DNA of 38,000 nucleotides from Prochlorococcus sp. AG-449-G23 (lineage in GTDB: Bacteria; Cyanobacteriota; Cyanobacteriia; PCC-6307; Cyanobiaceae). The notes below the pieces were generated by a model. It saw only the letters and a list, made by a program, of their open reading frames with translations, had not been told where the DNA came from and ran no database searches. A program made the translations under genes and the position numbers. Within the stretch, counting starts at the first letter, position 1. Every line of letters begins with the position of its first letter. The DNA lies in NCBI GenBank assembly GCA_003209585.1, contig QCQJ01000013.1:1-38000 (forward strand). Direction: 5' to 3'. Positions 27,548 to 36,335 of this stretch are shown here, piece after piece.

Positions 27548-29038
27548 TTATTGAATATCTATTAAAAATTTATCGGCCGTTTTTAAGTGATTATTTAATT
27601 TTTCCTCTGACATTTTATCGAGATTTCTCGTTAACATTGCCAGACGATATTGCTTTCTAAAAAAGCTTTCATTATCTTTAATAAATTTCCAAAATAAGCC
27701 ATCCCATATTTCACACCATGGACCACTTTTAAAATTAGACATTTTTTTTACATAATTAGAGCTTGATATATATGGCTTTGTTGAAAAGATACCTCCATCG
27801 CTAAACTGACTCATTCCGTAAACATTTGGGACCATAACCCAATCATAGGAATCAATAAACATTTCCATAAACCATTTATAAACTTGGTTGGGATGAATTC
27901 TACATAGAAGCATAAAGTTGCCAACAATCATTAGCCGCTCAATATGATGACAATAACCAAATTTAATAATATTTTTTATAACAACGTCTACTGGTTCAAT
28001 TCCTGTATTTCCTTGATAAAAAGATTTTGGAATTGGCTTATCTTCAAAATTCCAAAAATTACTATTTCGCATTTTTGTTCCATACTTCTTATAGACAAGG
28101 CAAATAAATTCTCTCCATCCAATAATCTGACGAATAAAACCCTCTAAAGAGTTAATTGGAACATTATTATTTTTGGCATAAAGTAATGCTTTATTTACTA
28201 CTTCATTTGGCGTTAGTAAGCCACTATTTAAAAGAGGAGAAAGTAAACTATGCCATAAAAAAGAATTTTCTTTAGAAATAGCATCTTCATAATCTCCAAA
28301 AAAGAAAAATCTATGTTTAAAAAAATCATTTAACCATTCATCTGCTTCATCAAAATTAGTTGGATATAAAAAGTTATTACTTTCTCCAATAAAATCAATA
28401 TCTAAATTGGCCAATGACTTTTCGGCATGAATTACAAATTTATTTTTTGGTAATTTGGGCGTATTAGGTATTTTTATTTTTTTTGGTAATTTTTTTCTAT
28501 TCATTTCATCGAAACTCCATTTACCACCTTCAGGTTTATCATCCGAATTAATTAATATCTTTTGGCTCTTTCTTTGATTTTCATAAAATCTCCCCATAAG
28601 AGGTTTTTTTGTATTTAATTCAAATAACTCTTTTAACTCTTCACTGCTCATAAACATCGGAGAAGGCAAAATATTTAAAGCTAAATTATTACTTTGAACA
28701 AAATTATTAATCCTTTTCATTATTAAAAAATCATGCGGGTCAATGAGATTTATTTTCTGATATTTATCTTTAATAAATTCCGATAAATAGTCAACTGTAG
28801 AAATATTATTCTTGTTTTCGATATATAAAACTTTAAGGCCAGATTTTTCTAAATATTTTTTATAAGCGATCATAGATGCTCTATGAAAAACTAACTTGTT
28901 TTTATGGTTAATTAATTTATGAAATTTATCATTTCCAAAAAATAATGAATCTTCCAAAATTAGAATTTCACAATTTATTTTAAAAATTGGGCTTTCTCGA
29001 AAAAGTTGATTCGGGAAAATAATTGATACTTGTGTCAT
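27548..29038 (-). CDS. Photolyase-related protein of the FeS-BCP/CryPro class, cluster cysteines reduced
   Basis: Flavoprotein expected to repair (6-4) photoproducts with blue light. It has 496 residues: N-terminal antenna domain (1-130, opening [14 protein letters not shown]), helical FAD domain (about 230-496) with [29 protein letters not shown] (H364-H365, the catalytic pair in this class) and LPN-like [22 protein letters not shown]. Members normally bind [4Fe-4S] through four cysteines, including a CxxC just after the YI.RMS.Y segment. Here that segment (431-450) reads [20 protein letters not shown], with only C442 and a shortened loop. The ATG overlaps the DUF2256 stop by 3 bases. Confidence 0.9.
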   Translation of the reverse strand: MTQVSIIFPNQLFRESPIFKINCEILILEDSLFFGNDKFHKLINHKNKLVFHRASMIAYKKYLEKSGLKVLYIENKNNISTVDYLSEFIKDKYQKINLIDPHDFLIMKRINNFVQSNNLALNILPSPMFMSSEELKELFELNTKKPLMGRFYENQRKSQKILINSDDKPEGGKWSFDEMNRKKLPKKIKIPNTPKLPKNKFVIHAEKSLANLDIDFIGESNNFLYPTNFDEADEWLNDFFKHRFFFFGDYEDAISKENSFLWHSLLSPLLNSGLLTPNEVVNKALLYAKNNNVPINSLEGFIRQIIGWREFICLVYKKYGTKMRNSNFWNFEDKPIPKSFYQGNTGIEPVDVVIKNIIKFGYCHHIERLMIVGNFMLLCRIHPNQVYKWFMEMFIDSYDWVMVPNVYGMSQFSDGGIFSTKPYISSSNYVKKMSNFKSGPWCEIWDGLFWKFIKDNESFFRKQYRLAMLTRNLDKMSEEKLNNHLKTADKFLIDIQ

Positions 29039-29166
29039 CTTTGTGATTTCCTGTTACTACATCTTTTTGAACAATAGATAACTTCATCCCAACAGTTTTT
29101 CCATTTTTTTCGCCACTCAAAAGGCCTATTGCAAACAGGACAAGTTTTAATAGAAAGATTTTTCAA
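29035..29166 (-). CDS. DUF2256 zinc-binding small protein
   Basis: A 43-residue protein with two Cys pairs, C9-x2-C12 and C32-x3-C36, and the diagnostic stretch [11 protein letters not shown] followed by [11 protein letters not shown]. The start is TTG at 29166, 3 bp after the preceding stop. The stop overlaps the photolyase ATG (ATGA), which fixes the frame and implies coupled translation. The function is unknown; genes of this family commonly travel with this photolyase class. The four cysteines suggest a zinc site. Confidence 0.88.
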   Translation of the reverse strand: MKNLSIKTCPVCNRPFEWRKKWKNCWDEVIYCSKRCSNRKSQR

Positions 29167-29169
29167 AAT

Positions 29170-29406
29170 TTATAGTTTTCTCTTATGAGTAGATTTAAAT
29201 CTAGTTGAATCTTTAAGTGCCATATGTTTTGTATCTCTTCCCGAAACTCTCTTTCTCCAGACTTTGAAGGATTTGGGTTTAAGATTTTGACGCATAATTT
29301 TTATCGCATCTTCCTCTTTTAAACCAAATTGATACTCGATAGCTTCAAAGGGTGTTCTATCTTCCCAACACATTTCTATTACTCTGTCTATATCAATTTT
29401 TTCCAT
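29170..29406 (-). CDS. TIGR03643 family small protein
   Basis: A 78-residue protein. MCWEDRTPFEAIEYQFGLKE (residues 12-31) followed by IKIMRQNLKPKSFKVWRKRV and SGRDTKHMAL matches the family; it looks like a small helix-turn-helix with a basic C-terminus. Function unknown. Its start is 2 bp after the stop of the DCC gene and its stop lies 3 bp before DUF2256, so it sits inside the photolyase operon. A DNA-binding role is suggested only by the basic tail and helical pattern. Confidence 0.85.
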   Translation of the reverse strand: MEKIDIDRVIEMCWEDRTPFEAIEYQFGLKEEDAIKIMRQNLKPKSFKVWRKRVSGRDTKHMALKDSTRFKSTHKRKL

Positions 29407-29408
29407 AT

Positions 29409-29801
29409 TTATTGTTCACATTGGGAGGCACAAAGTTTTTCAATATCGGATCTACCTGTAATTTGAAGTCTATATTTTGCCCAATATTTGTATACCAGTC
29501 TTAATGTGGGAGATAAGAATTTAACCTTCAAGGGATAATAAACCCAACCTAAACCAACTAATTCATAAGAATATGCAAGTACATCTAGTCCCCTAATAAT
29601 TTCACCATTTTCCATGATCCCATGCAGGTTTGACATAGCTTCTGAATATGAGATGTCATTAAAAAGATTTTGATCATAATCCTTACTATTAATATCAATA
29701 AACGCAATTTGATTTGAGATATCTCTATTTTTTAGAAAATTTGTTTCTCTCAAACAAAGTGGACAACCACCATCGAATAAAAAAGTTAATTTATTTTTCA
29801 T
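29409..29801 (-). CDS. DCC family thiol-disulfide oxidoreductase-like protein
   Basis: A 130-residue protein with the family signature FLFDGGCPLCLRETNF: D10, C13 and C16 make the DxxCxxC motif of the DUF393 (DCC) family, a thioredoxin-like group. GLDVLAYSYELVGLGW near residue 80 is also typical. Its redox partner is unknown. It is the first gene of the four-gene leftward set ending in the photolyase. Confidence 0.88.
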   Translation of the reverse strand: MKNKLTFLFDGGCPLCLRETNFLKNRDISNQIAFIDINSKDYDQNLFNDISYSEAMSNLHGIMENGEIIRGLDVLAYSYELVGLGWVYYPLKVKFLSPTLRLVYKYWAKYRLQITGRSDIEKLCASQCEQ

Positions 29802-29980
29802 ATTTTTATTTAAATATAGAAATTAAATAACTTTTTTGTGGGATAGAAAATTCTTTTTTTCAGTACAAGCTTTATAAAGCCTTAATAATTGCCAGTTCTA
29901 ATTTAGTGAAATTATATTAAATTATAAATTAATTAAGCCATTGACCAAGGGATACATCAGTGGTTTAAAACTATTTATGA
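29802..29980. promoter_or_regulatory. Intergenic region upstream of the photolyase operon
   Basis: 179 bp, strongly A/T-rich, between the leftward 67-aa gene and the DCC gene. It should carry the promoter of the photolyase operon. No element can be called with confidence, and no RNA gene was recognised. Confidence 0.3.
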
Positions 29981-30184
29981 TCAGTCATCTAAAAGATGAA
30001 CTCCTTCTCCTATGTCAGGAGTAAATTTACAAAATTTTTCAAAAACAAGTCCTACACCTCTCATTTTTTCTCCTAATTCATCGTTAAATTTGTTCCATTC
30101 TTCTGATTCACGATCAGGTAAATCCCACCCTTGTTTTTCTACCATACTTGTTATTAATGTATAGTCCCATTCTATGTATGCCAT
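29981..30184 (-). CDS. Hypothetical acidic protein, 67 aa
   Basis: An ATG-started frame giving MAYIEWDYTLITSMVEKQGW then a charged middle and a C-terminus GVGLVFEKFCKFTPDIG. No family is recognised. The balanced composition, absence of low-complexity runs and position in an otherwise empty gap support a real gene. It is divergent from trmH. Confidence 0.6.
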   Translation of the reverse strand: MAYIEWDYTLITSMVEKQGWDLPDRESEEWNKFNDELGEKMRGVGLVFEKFCKFTPDIGEGVHLLDD

Positions 30185-30281
30185 TGAATTAATTTAAACT
30201 ACCAAAATATTATAAACCAAGAGATTTAATAGGTAATCAATATTTTTTGAATATAATTTATAAAGTGTGAAAAAATTATAA

Positions 30282-30953
30282 ATGTCAATTTTGCCAAGAA
30301 GATTTGAACGAATCAAAAGTGTTTTAGATTGCAGAATGAAAAACTTGACTGTTTTAGTTGAGGATGTCAATAAACCACATAATCTATCTGCAATATTAAG
30401 GACATGTGATGCAGCAGGAGTTTTCGAAGCAAATTTTATTAGCAAAACGAATGCCGTTAAGACTTTTAATAGTACTGCTCAAGGAAGTCAAAAATGGGTA
30501 AAATTAAATAATCATGAAAACACTATCACGGCAATATCTGATTTAAAGAATAAGGGTTTTAAATTATACGGAACGACTCTTAATAGTAAATCAGTAGATT
30601 ATAGAAATTTTGATTATTCTCAAAATACATGTTTTGTTTTAGGTGCAGAAAAATGGGGACTAAGTAATGAACTTATATCAATGGTTGATCAATCAATTTT
30701 TATACCTATGAGAGGAATGGTTCAATCCCTAAATGTTTCAGTTGCTGCTTCCATATTATTATTTGAAGCTATTCGCCAAAGAAAAAATAAAGGTATATTG
30801 CCCGCTAATGGAGAAGGTTTAAATATAGATGAATATCAAAAAACACTTTTTGAATGGTGTTACCCTGAATTAGCTGCGGTGTATAAAAAATCAGCTAAAG
30901 TATATCCAAAGTTGAATGATCAAGGAGAACTTGATCCTATTACAGATAACTAA
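30282..30953 (+). CDS. trmH: tRNA (guanosine-18-2'-O)-methyltransferase
   Basis: SPOUT-family enzyme that methylates the ribose of G18 in tRNA. It has 223 residues. The motifs are PHNLSAILRTCDAAG (motif 1, catalytic Arg), VLGAEKWGLSNEL (motif 2) and IPMRGMVQSLNVSVAASIL (motif 3 in the trefoil knot). The C-terminal tail, YPELAAVYKKSAKVYPKL, corresponds to the TrmH C-terminal domain. It is convergent with the DppC-type gene, with 2 bp between stops. Confidence 0.94.
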   Translation: MSILPRRFERIKSVLDCRMKNLTVLVEDVNKPHNLSAILRTCDAAGVFEANFISKTNAVKTFNSTAQGSQKWVKLNNHENTITAISDLKNKGFKLYGTTLNSKSVDYRNFDYSQNTCFVLGAEKWGLSNELISMVDQSIFIPMRGMVQSLNVSVAASILLFEAIRQRKNKGILPANGEGLNIDEYQKTLFEWCYPELAAVYKKSAKVYPKLNDQGELDPITDN

Positions 30954-30955
30954 AT

Positions 30956-31801
30956 TCATTCAGAATTTTGACTATCAAAAATTTCTTCAAGATCCTCTCC
31001 TATAAAAGAAAGACCTAAAACTAAAAAAAACATTGCCAAACCTGGGAACAAAGCCGTCCACCATATACCTGTTGGTAAAGCGGCAAGAGCAAGATTTAAA
31101 TCACTTCCCCACTCTGGGACATCTGCGGGAACTCCAAGACCTAAAAATCCTAAACTTCCTAATACCAAAACAGCATCTGCAGCATTTAGGGTAAGTAGAA
31201 TAGGCAAAGGTGTTATTACATTTGGGAGAATATATTTAAAAATAATTGTTTTAACATCAGCTCCTGAAACTTGAGCTGCCTCCACATAAGTTTCTGATTT
31301 AACCAATATTGTCTGATTTCTGATTAATCTAAAATATTGAGGAGAGTAAACAATACACAATGCCAAAGCTGCGTTAAGGATACCCTTACCCAATACAAAA
31401 GCCACAACAACTGAAAGCAAAATTACAGGTATTGAAAAAATAGTATCCATTATTAGTGATAAGCATTTATCAAAAAAACCACCAAAATATCCACTTAATA
31501 ATCCCAATGGCAAGCCAAAACTTAATGAAAAAAGAATAGCTAAGAATACAACTTCTATCGCCAAGGATGATCCTTGCAAAGTTCTTAAGCAAACATCTCT
31601 TCCTAATCTATCTGTGCCACAGAAATGATTAAGCGAAGGAGGGGCAAATATATCATTGCTTAACACTGAAAATGAATAACCAAAAAAATTGTTTGCCTCT
31701 AAAAATTTCATTATTAAAACAACAAGGAGATAAAAAAGTACAATTAGAAATCCAGCTTTTCTGATATTTGCACCGACACGATTAAATGAGTTAATATCCA
31801 A
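30956..31801 (-). CDS. Dipeptide/oligopeptide-type ABC transporter permease (DppC/OppC family)
   Basis: A 281-residue inner-membrane permease. N-terminal region FCGTDRLGRDVCLRTLQGS (about 60-78) is the DppC motif, and the EAA loop is EAAQVSGADVKTIIFKYILPN (about 174-194). About six hydrophobic segments are visible. No DppB, binding protein or ATPase lies beside it, so its partners must be elsewhere. The start is TTG at 31801. The substrate is not known. It follows lepA on the same strand after 78 bp. Confidence 0.9.
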   Translation of the reverse strand: MDINSFNRVGANIRKAGFLIVLFYLLVVLIMKFLEANNFFGYSFSVLSNDIFAPPSLNHFCGTDRLGRDVCLRTLQGSSLAIEVVFLAILFSLSFGLPLGLLSGYFGGFFDKCLSLIMDTIFSIPVILLSVVVAFVLGKGILNAALALCIVYSPQYFRLIRNQTILVKSETYVEAAQVSGADVKTIIFKYILPNVITPLPILLTLNAADAVLVLGSLGFLGLGVPADVPEWGSDLNLALAALPTGIWWTALFPGLAMFFLVLGLSFIGEDLEEIFDSQNSE

Positions 31802-31879
31802 AATTTTTTTTACAGATATGACTGAAATATACCCAATTCTTTTAAAAATAAATAGCTATAAATTTTAAATTTTAAAAAA

Positions 31880-33688
31880 TCACTGGTTTAATTTCAGGAC
31901 TGCCATAAAAGCTTCTTGAGGAACTTCAACTTTACCCATTGCCTTCATCCTCTTTTTACCTTTGGCTTGTTTCTTTAAAAGTTTCTTTTTCCTAGAAATA
32001 TCTCCCCCATAACATTTAGATAAAACATCTTTTCGCAAAGCACTTATACTTTCGCTTGCAATAATCCTGCTACCGATTGATGCTTGAATAGGTATTTTAA
32101 ATTGTTGTTTTGGAATAAGTTCTTTTAATTTCTCAACTAAACTTCTGCCAATTCCATAAGCCTTATCTTTATGAACAATCGAAGTTAATGGATCTGCTCT
32201 TTCTGAATTTATTAGAACATCTAATCTAACAAGGTCATTCTTTCTATAGCCAATCAAATGATATTCCATTGATGCATAACCTTGGGTCCTACTTTTCATT
32301 TGGTCAAAGAAATCTGTAACTACTTCTGCTAATGGAATTTCATAAATCAAAGTAACTCGATCTGTTGTTATATATTTCATATCTATAAATACTCCTCTTC
32401 TTTCCTGACATAAACCCATTAATGTTCCATTAAATTCATTGGGAGCATAAATTTCCATTTTCACATAAGGTTCTTCTATTGATTCTCTAAGTTGTGGATC
32501 AGGAATTGTAGAAGGATTATCAATAAAGATATGTTCCTGCTGATTTAAATTAACCTTATAAATAACTGATGGTGCCGTTACAATTAGGTCCAAATCATAT
32601 TCTCTTTCTAATCTTTCTTGAACAATCTCCATATGAAGAAGTCCTAGGAATCCGCACCTAAATCCGAAGCCCATTGCGCTACTGGTTTCAGGCTCATATT
32701 TTAAAGCTGCATCAGATAATTGTAATTTTTCAAGAGATACTCTCAAATCCGGGAATTGATCAGCATCAGTCGGGAATAAGCCACAAAAAACCATAGGGTT
32801 TGCTGTCTTATAACCAGGCAAAGGATCATTTGCAGGTGAATTTAAAAGAGTAATCGTATCTCCCACTCTCGCATCAGCAACTGATTTTATAGAAGCAGAT
32901 AAATAACCAACTTCTCCTGCATGTAATTCGTCAACTTGCTGCTGATCAGGTGCCATTATTCCTATCTCATCCAGTTCATAATTTTTTTTACTAGCCATTA
33001 ATAATATCTTTTCTCTCTTATTAAGAGAACCAGATATCACCCTGAAATAAACAATAACTCCTCTATAAGGATCGTAATAAGAATCAAAAATGAGTGCCTT
33101 TGTAGGTAGTTTAATTTCATCTTGAGGAGGCGGTACTCTTTTTACGATTGCTTCCAAAATATCTTTAATACCAACTCCAGTTTTTGCTGAACAATTTATT
33201 GCATTAGATGTATCAAGTCCAATAATTTCCTCTATTTCTTGTTTTATTTTTTCAGCATCAGCACCTGGTAAATCAACTTTATTTAAAACAGGAATTATTT
33301 CAAGATTATTTTCCAAGGCAAGATAAACATTAGCTAAGGTTTGAGCTTCCACTCCTTGACTTGCATCAACCACGAGTAAAGCGCCTTCACAAGCTTGAAG
33401 GGATCTACTAACCTCATATGAGAAATCAACATGCCCAGGGGTATCTATTAAGTTCAAAACATATTCTTGAGAATCTTCAGCTTTATATTTCATCCTAGCG
33501 GCCTGTAACTTGATAGTAATTCCTCTCTCTCTTTCAAGATCCATACTATCCAAAAATTGTTCTTGCATATCCCTTTGTTGCACAGTACCAGTATCTTGGA
33601 GCAACCTATCAGCAAGGGTAGATTTACCATGGTCAATATGAGCGATTATGCAGAAATTTCTAATTTTTGAAACCGATATATCAGTCAT
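31880..33688 (-). CDS. lepA: Elongation factor 4 (LepA)
   Basis: Ribosome-associated translational GTPase linked to initiation and back-translocation. It has 602 residues. GTPase motifs are [15 protein letters not shown] (G1, about 16-30), RGITIK (G2), [12 protein letters not shown] (G3) and NKVDLPGAD (G4). The C-terminal LepA-specific region ends in the basic stretch [20 protein letters not shown], characteristic of the family. It is complete. It lies 55 bp downstream of mqo on the same strand. Confidence 0.97.
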   Translation of the reverse strand: MTDISVSKIRNFCIIAHIDHGKSTLADRLLQDTGTVQQRDMQEQFLDSMDLERERGITIKLQAARMKYKAEDSQEYVLNLIDTPGHVDFSYEVSRSLQACEGALLVVDASQGVEAQTLANVYLALENNLEIIPVLNKVDLPGADAEKIKQEIEEIIGLDTSNAINCSAKTGVGIKDILEAIVKRVPPPQDEIKLPTKALIFDSYYDPYRGVIVYFRVISGSLNKREKILLMASKKNYELDEIGIMAPDQQQVDELHAGEVGYLSASIKSVADARVGDTITLLNSPANDPLPGYKTANPMVFCGLFPTDADQFPDLRVSLEKLQLSDAALKYEPETSSAMGFGFRCGFLGLLHMEIVQERLEREYDLDLIVTAPSVIYKVNLNQQEHIFIDNPSTIPDPQLRESIEEPYVKMEIYAPNEFNGTLMGLCQERRGVFIDMKYITTDRVTLIYEIPLAEVVTDFFDQMKSRTQGYASMEYHLIGYRKNDLVRLDVLINSERADPLTSIVHKDKAYGIGRSLVEKLKELIPKQQFKIPIQASIGSRIIASESISALRKDVLSKCYGGDISRKKKLLKKQAKGKKRMKAMGKVEVPQEAFMAVLKLNQ

Positions 33689-33743
33689 ATAGAAAGAAAA
33701 ATTCTCCTCTTATTGCATCTTAATTAATACTAGCTAATTAGAA

Positions 33744-35237
33744 TTATGGATGGAAACCTAAAATGGAATTATTTCTTTTTTTGATGTCTTTTATGAAGGT
33801 GCTATAATTTTCGGAGGCTGATAGTTCTGGATAAATTAAGTCATTTATTTTTTTCTGAAGATTATTCTTATCGTTTAAAAATAAAACAGATTTTTCTAGA
33901 ACCTCAACCATAATTGAAACAGCAGTACTTGCTCCCGGAGAAGCTCCTAGCAAAGCAGATAATGATCCATCAGATGAATTTACAATCTCCGTTCCAAATT
34001 TCAAAGAACCACCATTTTCAGTTTTTTTAATTATTTGGACTCTTTGACCAGCATTCTTTAAATACCAATCAGAAGGATTAGCTGATGGCATTATATTCTT
34101 TAAATTCTCAACTCTTGAGTTATGGTTCTTTAATGATTGTGATATTAAATAATTAATTAAGTCGTTGTTCTTGAAACCAACCTCTAACATAGAAAAGATA
34201 TTATTCTTTTTAATTGAACTAAATAAGTCAAAGTATGAACCTTCCTTTAGAAATTTTGTTGTAAATCCAGCAAAAGGTCCATATAAAAGAAGTTTTTTAT
34301 TATCAATCCATCTGGTATCTAAATGAGGAACAGACATTGGTGGCGATCCAATATCAGCCTTACCATAAACTTTTGAGTTATGTTTTTCTGTTAGATCTTT
34401 TTTCTCGCAAATAAGCCATTTACCACTAACAGGAAATCCACCATAATTCTTTGCTTCTGGAATTTTGGATTTTTGCAAATAATTAATTGTTTTACCACCA
34501 GCTCCAAGAAAAACATAGTCAGTTTTAATAGAAGTTTTTCTACCTTCTGAACTAATTTCTAGTTCCCATTTTTTTTCAATTTTCTTTAAATCTACTAATT
34601 CTGTTTTGTATCTAATTTCAACATTTTTGTTAAAAGAAACTAATGACAAATACTCTTTAGTCAAAGCCTCAAAATTAATATCAGTTCCTCTAACTATTCT
34701 GGTAGCAGCAATTTTAGTAAATGGATTCCTATCTTTTGTTATTAGAGGAGCCCATGATGAAATTTCATCAAAAGAAGTAGAAAATTCCATATCGATAAAT
34801 TCAGGATTTGAGGTCATTTTCTGAAATCTTTTTTTTAAAAAAGAAATATTATCCTGACCAGACACAAAGCTAATGTGAGGAATAAATTTTAAAAACTTTT
34901 TAATATCAATTTTCCCTGCTTCATACAATGAGGCCCATAAAGACATGGATCTTTCAAAAGAACGATTTATTGAGAGCGCTTTATCTATTTTTATATTTCC
35001 TTTTTCATCTAAAGGGGTATAGTTTAATTCGCAATTAGCAGCATGTCCTGTTCCTGCATTATTAAAAGCGCCAGTACTTTCACTTCCTGGAGAATTTAAT
35101 TTTTCAATAATAAGAATCTTTATATCAGGTAAAACTTCTGAAATTAAGAGAGCTAAAGTACTGCTCATTATTCCTGCTCCTACTAAGACTGCATCAAAGT
35201 AGCTATTCTCATTAGTAGGATTTTCAAATGAAGTCAC
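33744..35237 (-). CDS. mqo: Malate:quinone oxidoreductase
   Basis: FAD-dependent membrane-peripheral enzyme that oxidises malate to oxaloacetate and passes electrons to quinone. It has 497 residues. The FAD-binding [18 protein letters not shown] is at 18-35, followed by [17 protein letters not shown], typical of Mqo, and [13 protein letters not shown] and [10 protein letters not shown] later. The C-terminal [13 protein letters not shown] closes the FAD domain. The start is GTG at 35237. Here it would feed the quinone pool that ndhB and the ctaCDE oxidase also serve. Divergent from the Nfu gene, with 70 bp between them. Confidence 0.95.
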   Translation of the reverse strand: MTSFENPTNENSYFDAVLVGAGIMSSTLALLISEVLPDIKILIIEKLNSPGSESTGAFNNAGTGHAANCELNYTPLDEKGNIKIDKALSINRSFERSMSLWASLYEAGKIDIKKFLKFIPHISFVSGQDNISFLKKRFQKMTSNPEFIDMEFSTSFDEISSWAPLITKDRNPFTKIAATRIVRGTDINFEALTKEYLSLVSFNKNVEIRYKTELVDLKKIEKKWELEISSEGRKTSIKTDYVFLGAGGKTINYLQKSKIPEAKNYGGFPVSGKWLICEKKDLTEKHNSKVYGKADIGSPPMSVPHLDTRWIDNKKLLLYGPFAGFTTKFLKEGSYFDLFSSIKKNNIFSMLEVGFKNNDLINYLISQSLKNHNSRVENLKNIMPSANPSDWYLKNAGQRVQIIKKTENGGSLKFGTEIVNSSDGSLSALLGASPGASTAVSIMVEVLEKSVLFLNDKNNLQKKINDLIYPELSASENYSTFIKDIKKRNNSILGFHP

Positions 35238-35307
35238 AACAGAAAATTATCTTTTTTGCAATTAATCAAATTTCTTTCTAGGCTTATTATAAAGTTAATA
35301 CAAAATC

Positions 35308-35553
35308 ATGAGTACTGAAACACTCTCGCTTACAAATGAAAATGTAGAAAAAGTCCTTGACGAGCTCAGACCTTTTTTGATATCTGATGGTGGTAACGTA
35401 GAAATTGCAGAAATAGATGGTCCAATTGTCAAAGTCAGACTTCAAGGTGCATGTGGTAGTTGCCCAAGTAGTACTATGACTCTAAAAATGGGTATTGAAA
35501 GAAAGTTAAAAGAAATGATTCCCGAAATAAGCGAAGTTGTCCAGGTTTTATAA
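35308..35553 (+). CDS. Nfu-type iron-sulfur cluster scaffold protein
   Basis: An 81-residue stand-alone NifU C-terminal domain. The cluster-binding [18 protein letters not shown] carries the CxxC pair near residues 51-54. [11 protein letters not shown] before it is the usual start of the fold. In cyanobacteria such small Nfu proteins deliver [4Fe-4S] clusters, including to photosystem I. It is convergent with the small membrane protein. Confidence 0.95.
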   Translation: MSTETLSLTNENVEKVLDELRPFLISDGGNVEIAEIDGPIVKVRLQGACGSCPSSTMTLKMGIERKLKEMIPEISEVVQVL

Positions 35554-35574
35554 AAATTTTTAACTGAAAAAATA

Positions 35575-35832
35575 TTACTTAGTTTTTAATTCCTTCAACA
35601 AAGATGATTCCATATCAAGGCAATCAATTGGAAGTCCTTGACCAATAGCGATTAAAAGAGGTGCAAGAATTCCTAAAGTAAAAACTAAATTTGATTGGCT
35701 TACTTCGTATTTACTCAAAGTAAAAGTTATCAAATAAATTATTGAAAAATAAGCATGTAGGGAAAAAAATTCTTTTGGCTTTAGAACTGGCCACCTTAAA
35801 GTATTTCCCAAGAAATATAAAAAACCTGTCAT
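35575..35832 (-). CDS. Small hypothetical membrane protein, 85 aa
   Basis: No recognised family. Two hydrophobic segments (about 27-39 and 48-65) sit between an aromatic N-terminus (FLYFLGNTLRWP) and a polar C-terminus. The ATG at 35832 is the only sensible start. It is convergent with the Nfu gene, 21 bp between stops. Composition supports a real, small membrane protein; the function is not known. Confidence 0.65.
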   Translation of the reverse strand: MTGFLYFLGNTLRWPVLKPKEFFSLHAYFSIIYLITFTLSKYEVSQSNLVFTLGILAPLLIAIGQGLPIDCLDMESSLLKELKTK

Positions 35833-35958
35833 AAATAAATAGTTACATGAAGATTAAACCAAATATAAACATAATCCTTTTTAGAGACTATGTATAAAAA
35901 AATTTACCTAAAATAATAATTAAAAAAATATTAAATCTTCGTTTCTATTTGTAAAAAC

Positions 35959-35988
35959 TAGACATCCTTAAGAGAATACGTTTATAAT
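35959..35988 (+). promoter_or_regulatory. Near-consensus sigma70-type promoter
   Basis: -35 TAGACA at 35959-35964 and -10 TATAAT at 35983-35988 are 18 bp apart. The expected transcription start is about 35995. It is the best promoter in the window and stands directly before the NtcA box and the riboswitch. Confidence 0.7.
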
Positions 35989-35994
35989 AATTTT

Positions 35995-36008
35995 GTAGCA
36001 ATCGCTAC
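35995..36008 (+). promoter_or_regulatory. NtcA-binding palindrome overlapping the predicted transcription start
   Basis: GTAGCAATCGCTAC is a perfect GTA-N8-TAC, the consensus for the nitrogen regulator NtcA, and is almost fully palindromic (GTAGC/GCTAC). It begins at the predicted +1, just after the -10 box. Activating NtcA sites are centred near -41.5, so this position implies repression under nitrogen starvation, as is known for gifA and gifB in Synechocystis. Confidence 0.75.
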
Positions 36009-36010
36009 TT

Positions 36011-36062
36011 TTCGTTCACCCTCGTTTGAGGGCGCAGTTCGAGTCATACCATGGAACGGGGG
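36011..36062 (+). ncRNA. Glutamine riboswitch, glnA/Downstream-peptide class
   Basis: P1 is CGTTC (36013-36017) with GAACG (36054-36058), and P2 is CCCTC (36019-36023) with GAGGG (36028-36032) closed by GTTT. Between them lie CGCAGTTCGAGTCATACCATG and, after P1, a G-run. P1, P2 and the conserved joining sequence fit the Downstream-peptide form of the glutamine riboswitch as I remember it. This class binds free glutamine and usually precedes very short reading frames in picocyanobacteria. The leader would be about 92 nt. The ATG at 36051 lies inside the aptamer. Confidence 0.82.
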
Positions 36063-36086
36063 ATGGCCGTGTTGTCACATCGAAAC

Positions 36087-36260
36087 ATGACTACTTTAAC
36101 TTACAGAGGTAAAAACTACGTTCAAAACAAAGAAGTCGCAAAAAAGCAACTTGTTGAACTTACCTACAGAAGAAACGTATACACCAACAGAATGGATGAC
36201 GCTTCTTCAAGTAATGAAAAAGCAGAATTAAATTACAGAGGTGTTAATTACACTAAATAA
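36087..36260 (+). CDS. DUF4278 small protein under glutamine-riboswitch control
   Basis: A 57-residue protein starting at ATG 36087. A longer frame reaches back to 36051, but that ATG is part of the aptamer, so the short form is chosen. It contains three copies of L-[TN]-Y-R-x3-Y (4-11, 25-32, 48-55), and is basic overall (11 Lys/Arg against 6 Asp/Glu). DUF4278 domains are cyanobacterial and have no settled function. The control region (NtcA box at +1, then glutamine aptamer) predicts expression when nitrogen is plentiful. A strong terminator ends it. A role as a nitrogen-status effector peptide is inferred from regulation only. Confidence 0.85.
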   Translation: MTTLTYRGKNYVQNKEVAKKQLVELTYRRNVYTNRMDDASSSNEKAELNYRGVNYTK

Positions 36261-36271
36261 TTTAATTAAAC

Positions 36272-36304
36272 AAAAAAAGCCCCTTTTTCAGGGGCTTTTT
36301 TTTT
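36272..36304 (+). terminator. Strong rho-independent terminator
   Basis: GCCCC (36279-36283) pairs with GGGGC (36291-36295), extended by A/T pairs to both sides, and is followed by a T-run. It is the most stable hairpin of its kind in the window, ending the riboswitch-controlled transcript and separating it from the methyltransferase gene. Confidence 0.9.
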
Positions 36305-36335
36305 GGCTATATTTATCAAGAGTCCTTTAAAAAAT

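Noticed and set aside
29802..29980. Possible tRNA or small RNA upstream of the photolyase operon
   Set aside because: No cloverleaf, T-loop motif or terminator could be found.
30194..30445. 83-residue minus-strand frame over the trmH start
   Set aside because: Overlaps the conserved SPOUT motifs of trmH and has no conserved features.
35995..36008. NtcA palindrome as an activating site
   Set aside because: An activating site would put the start near 36042, inside the aptamer, and would ignore the good -10 box at 35983. Repression at +1 fits better.
36051..36086. In-frame ATG giving a 69-residue form of the DUF4278 protein
   Set aside because: The ATG lies within the 3' part of the aptamer and its P1 strand, and the added residues do not resemble the repeat protein. 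The ATG at 36087 begins the conserved part.
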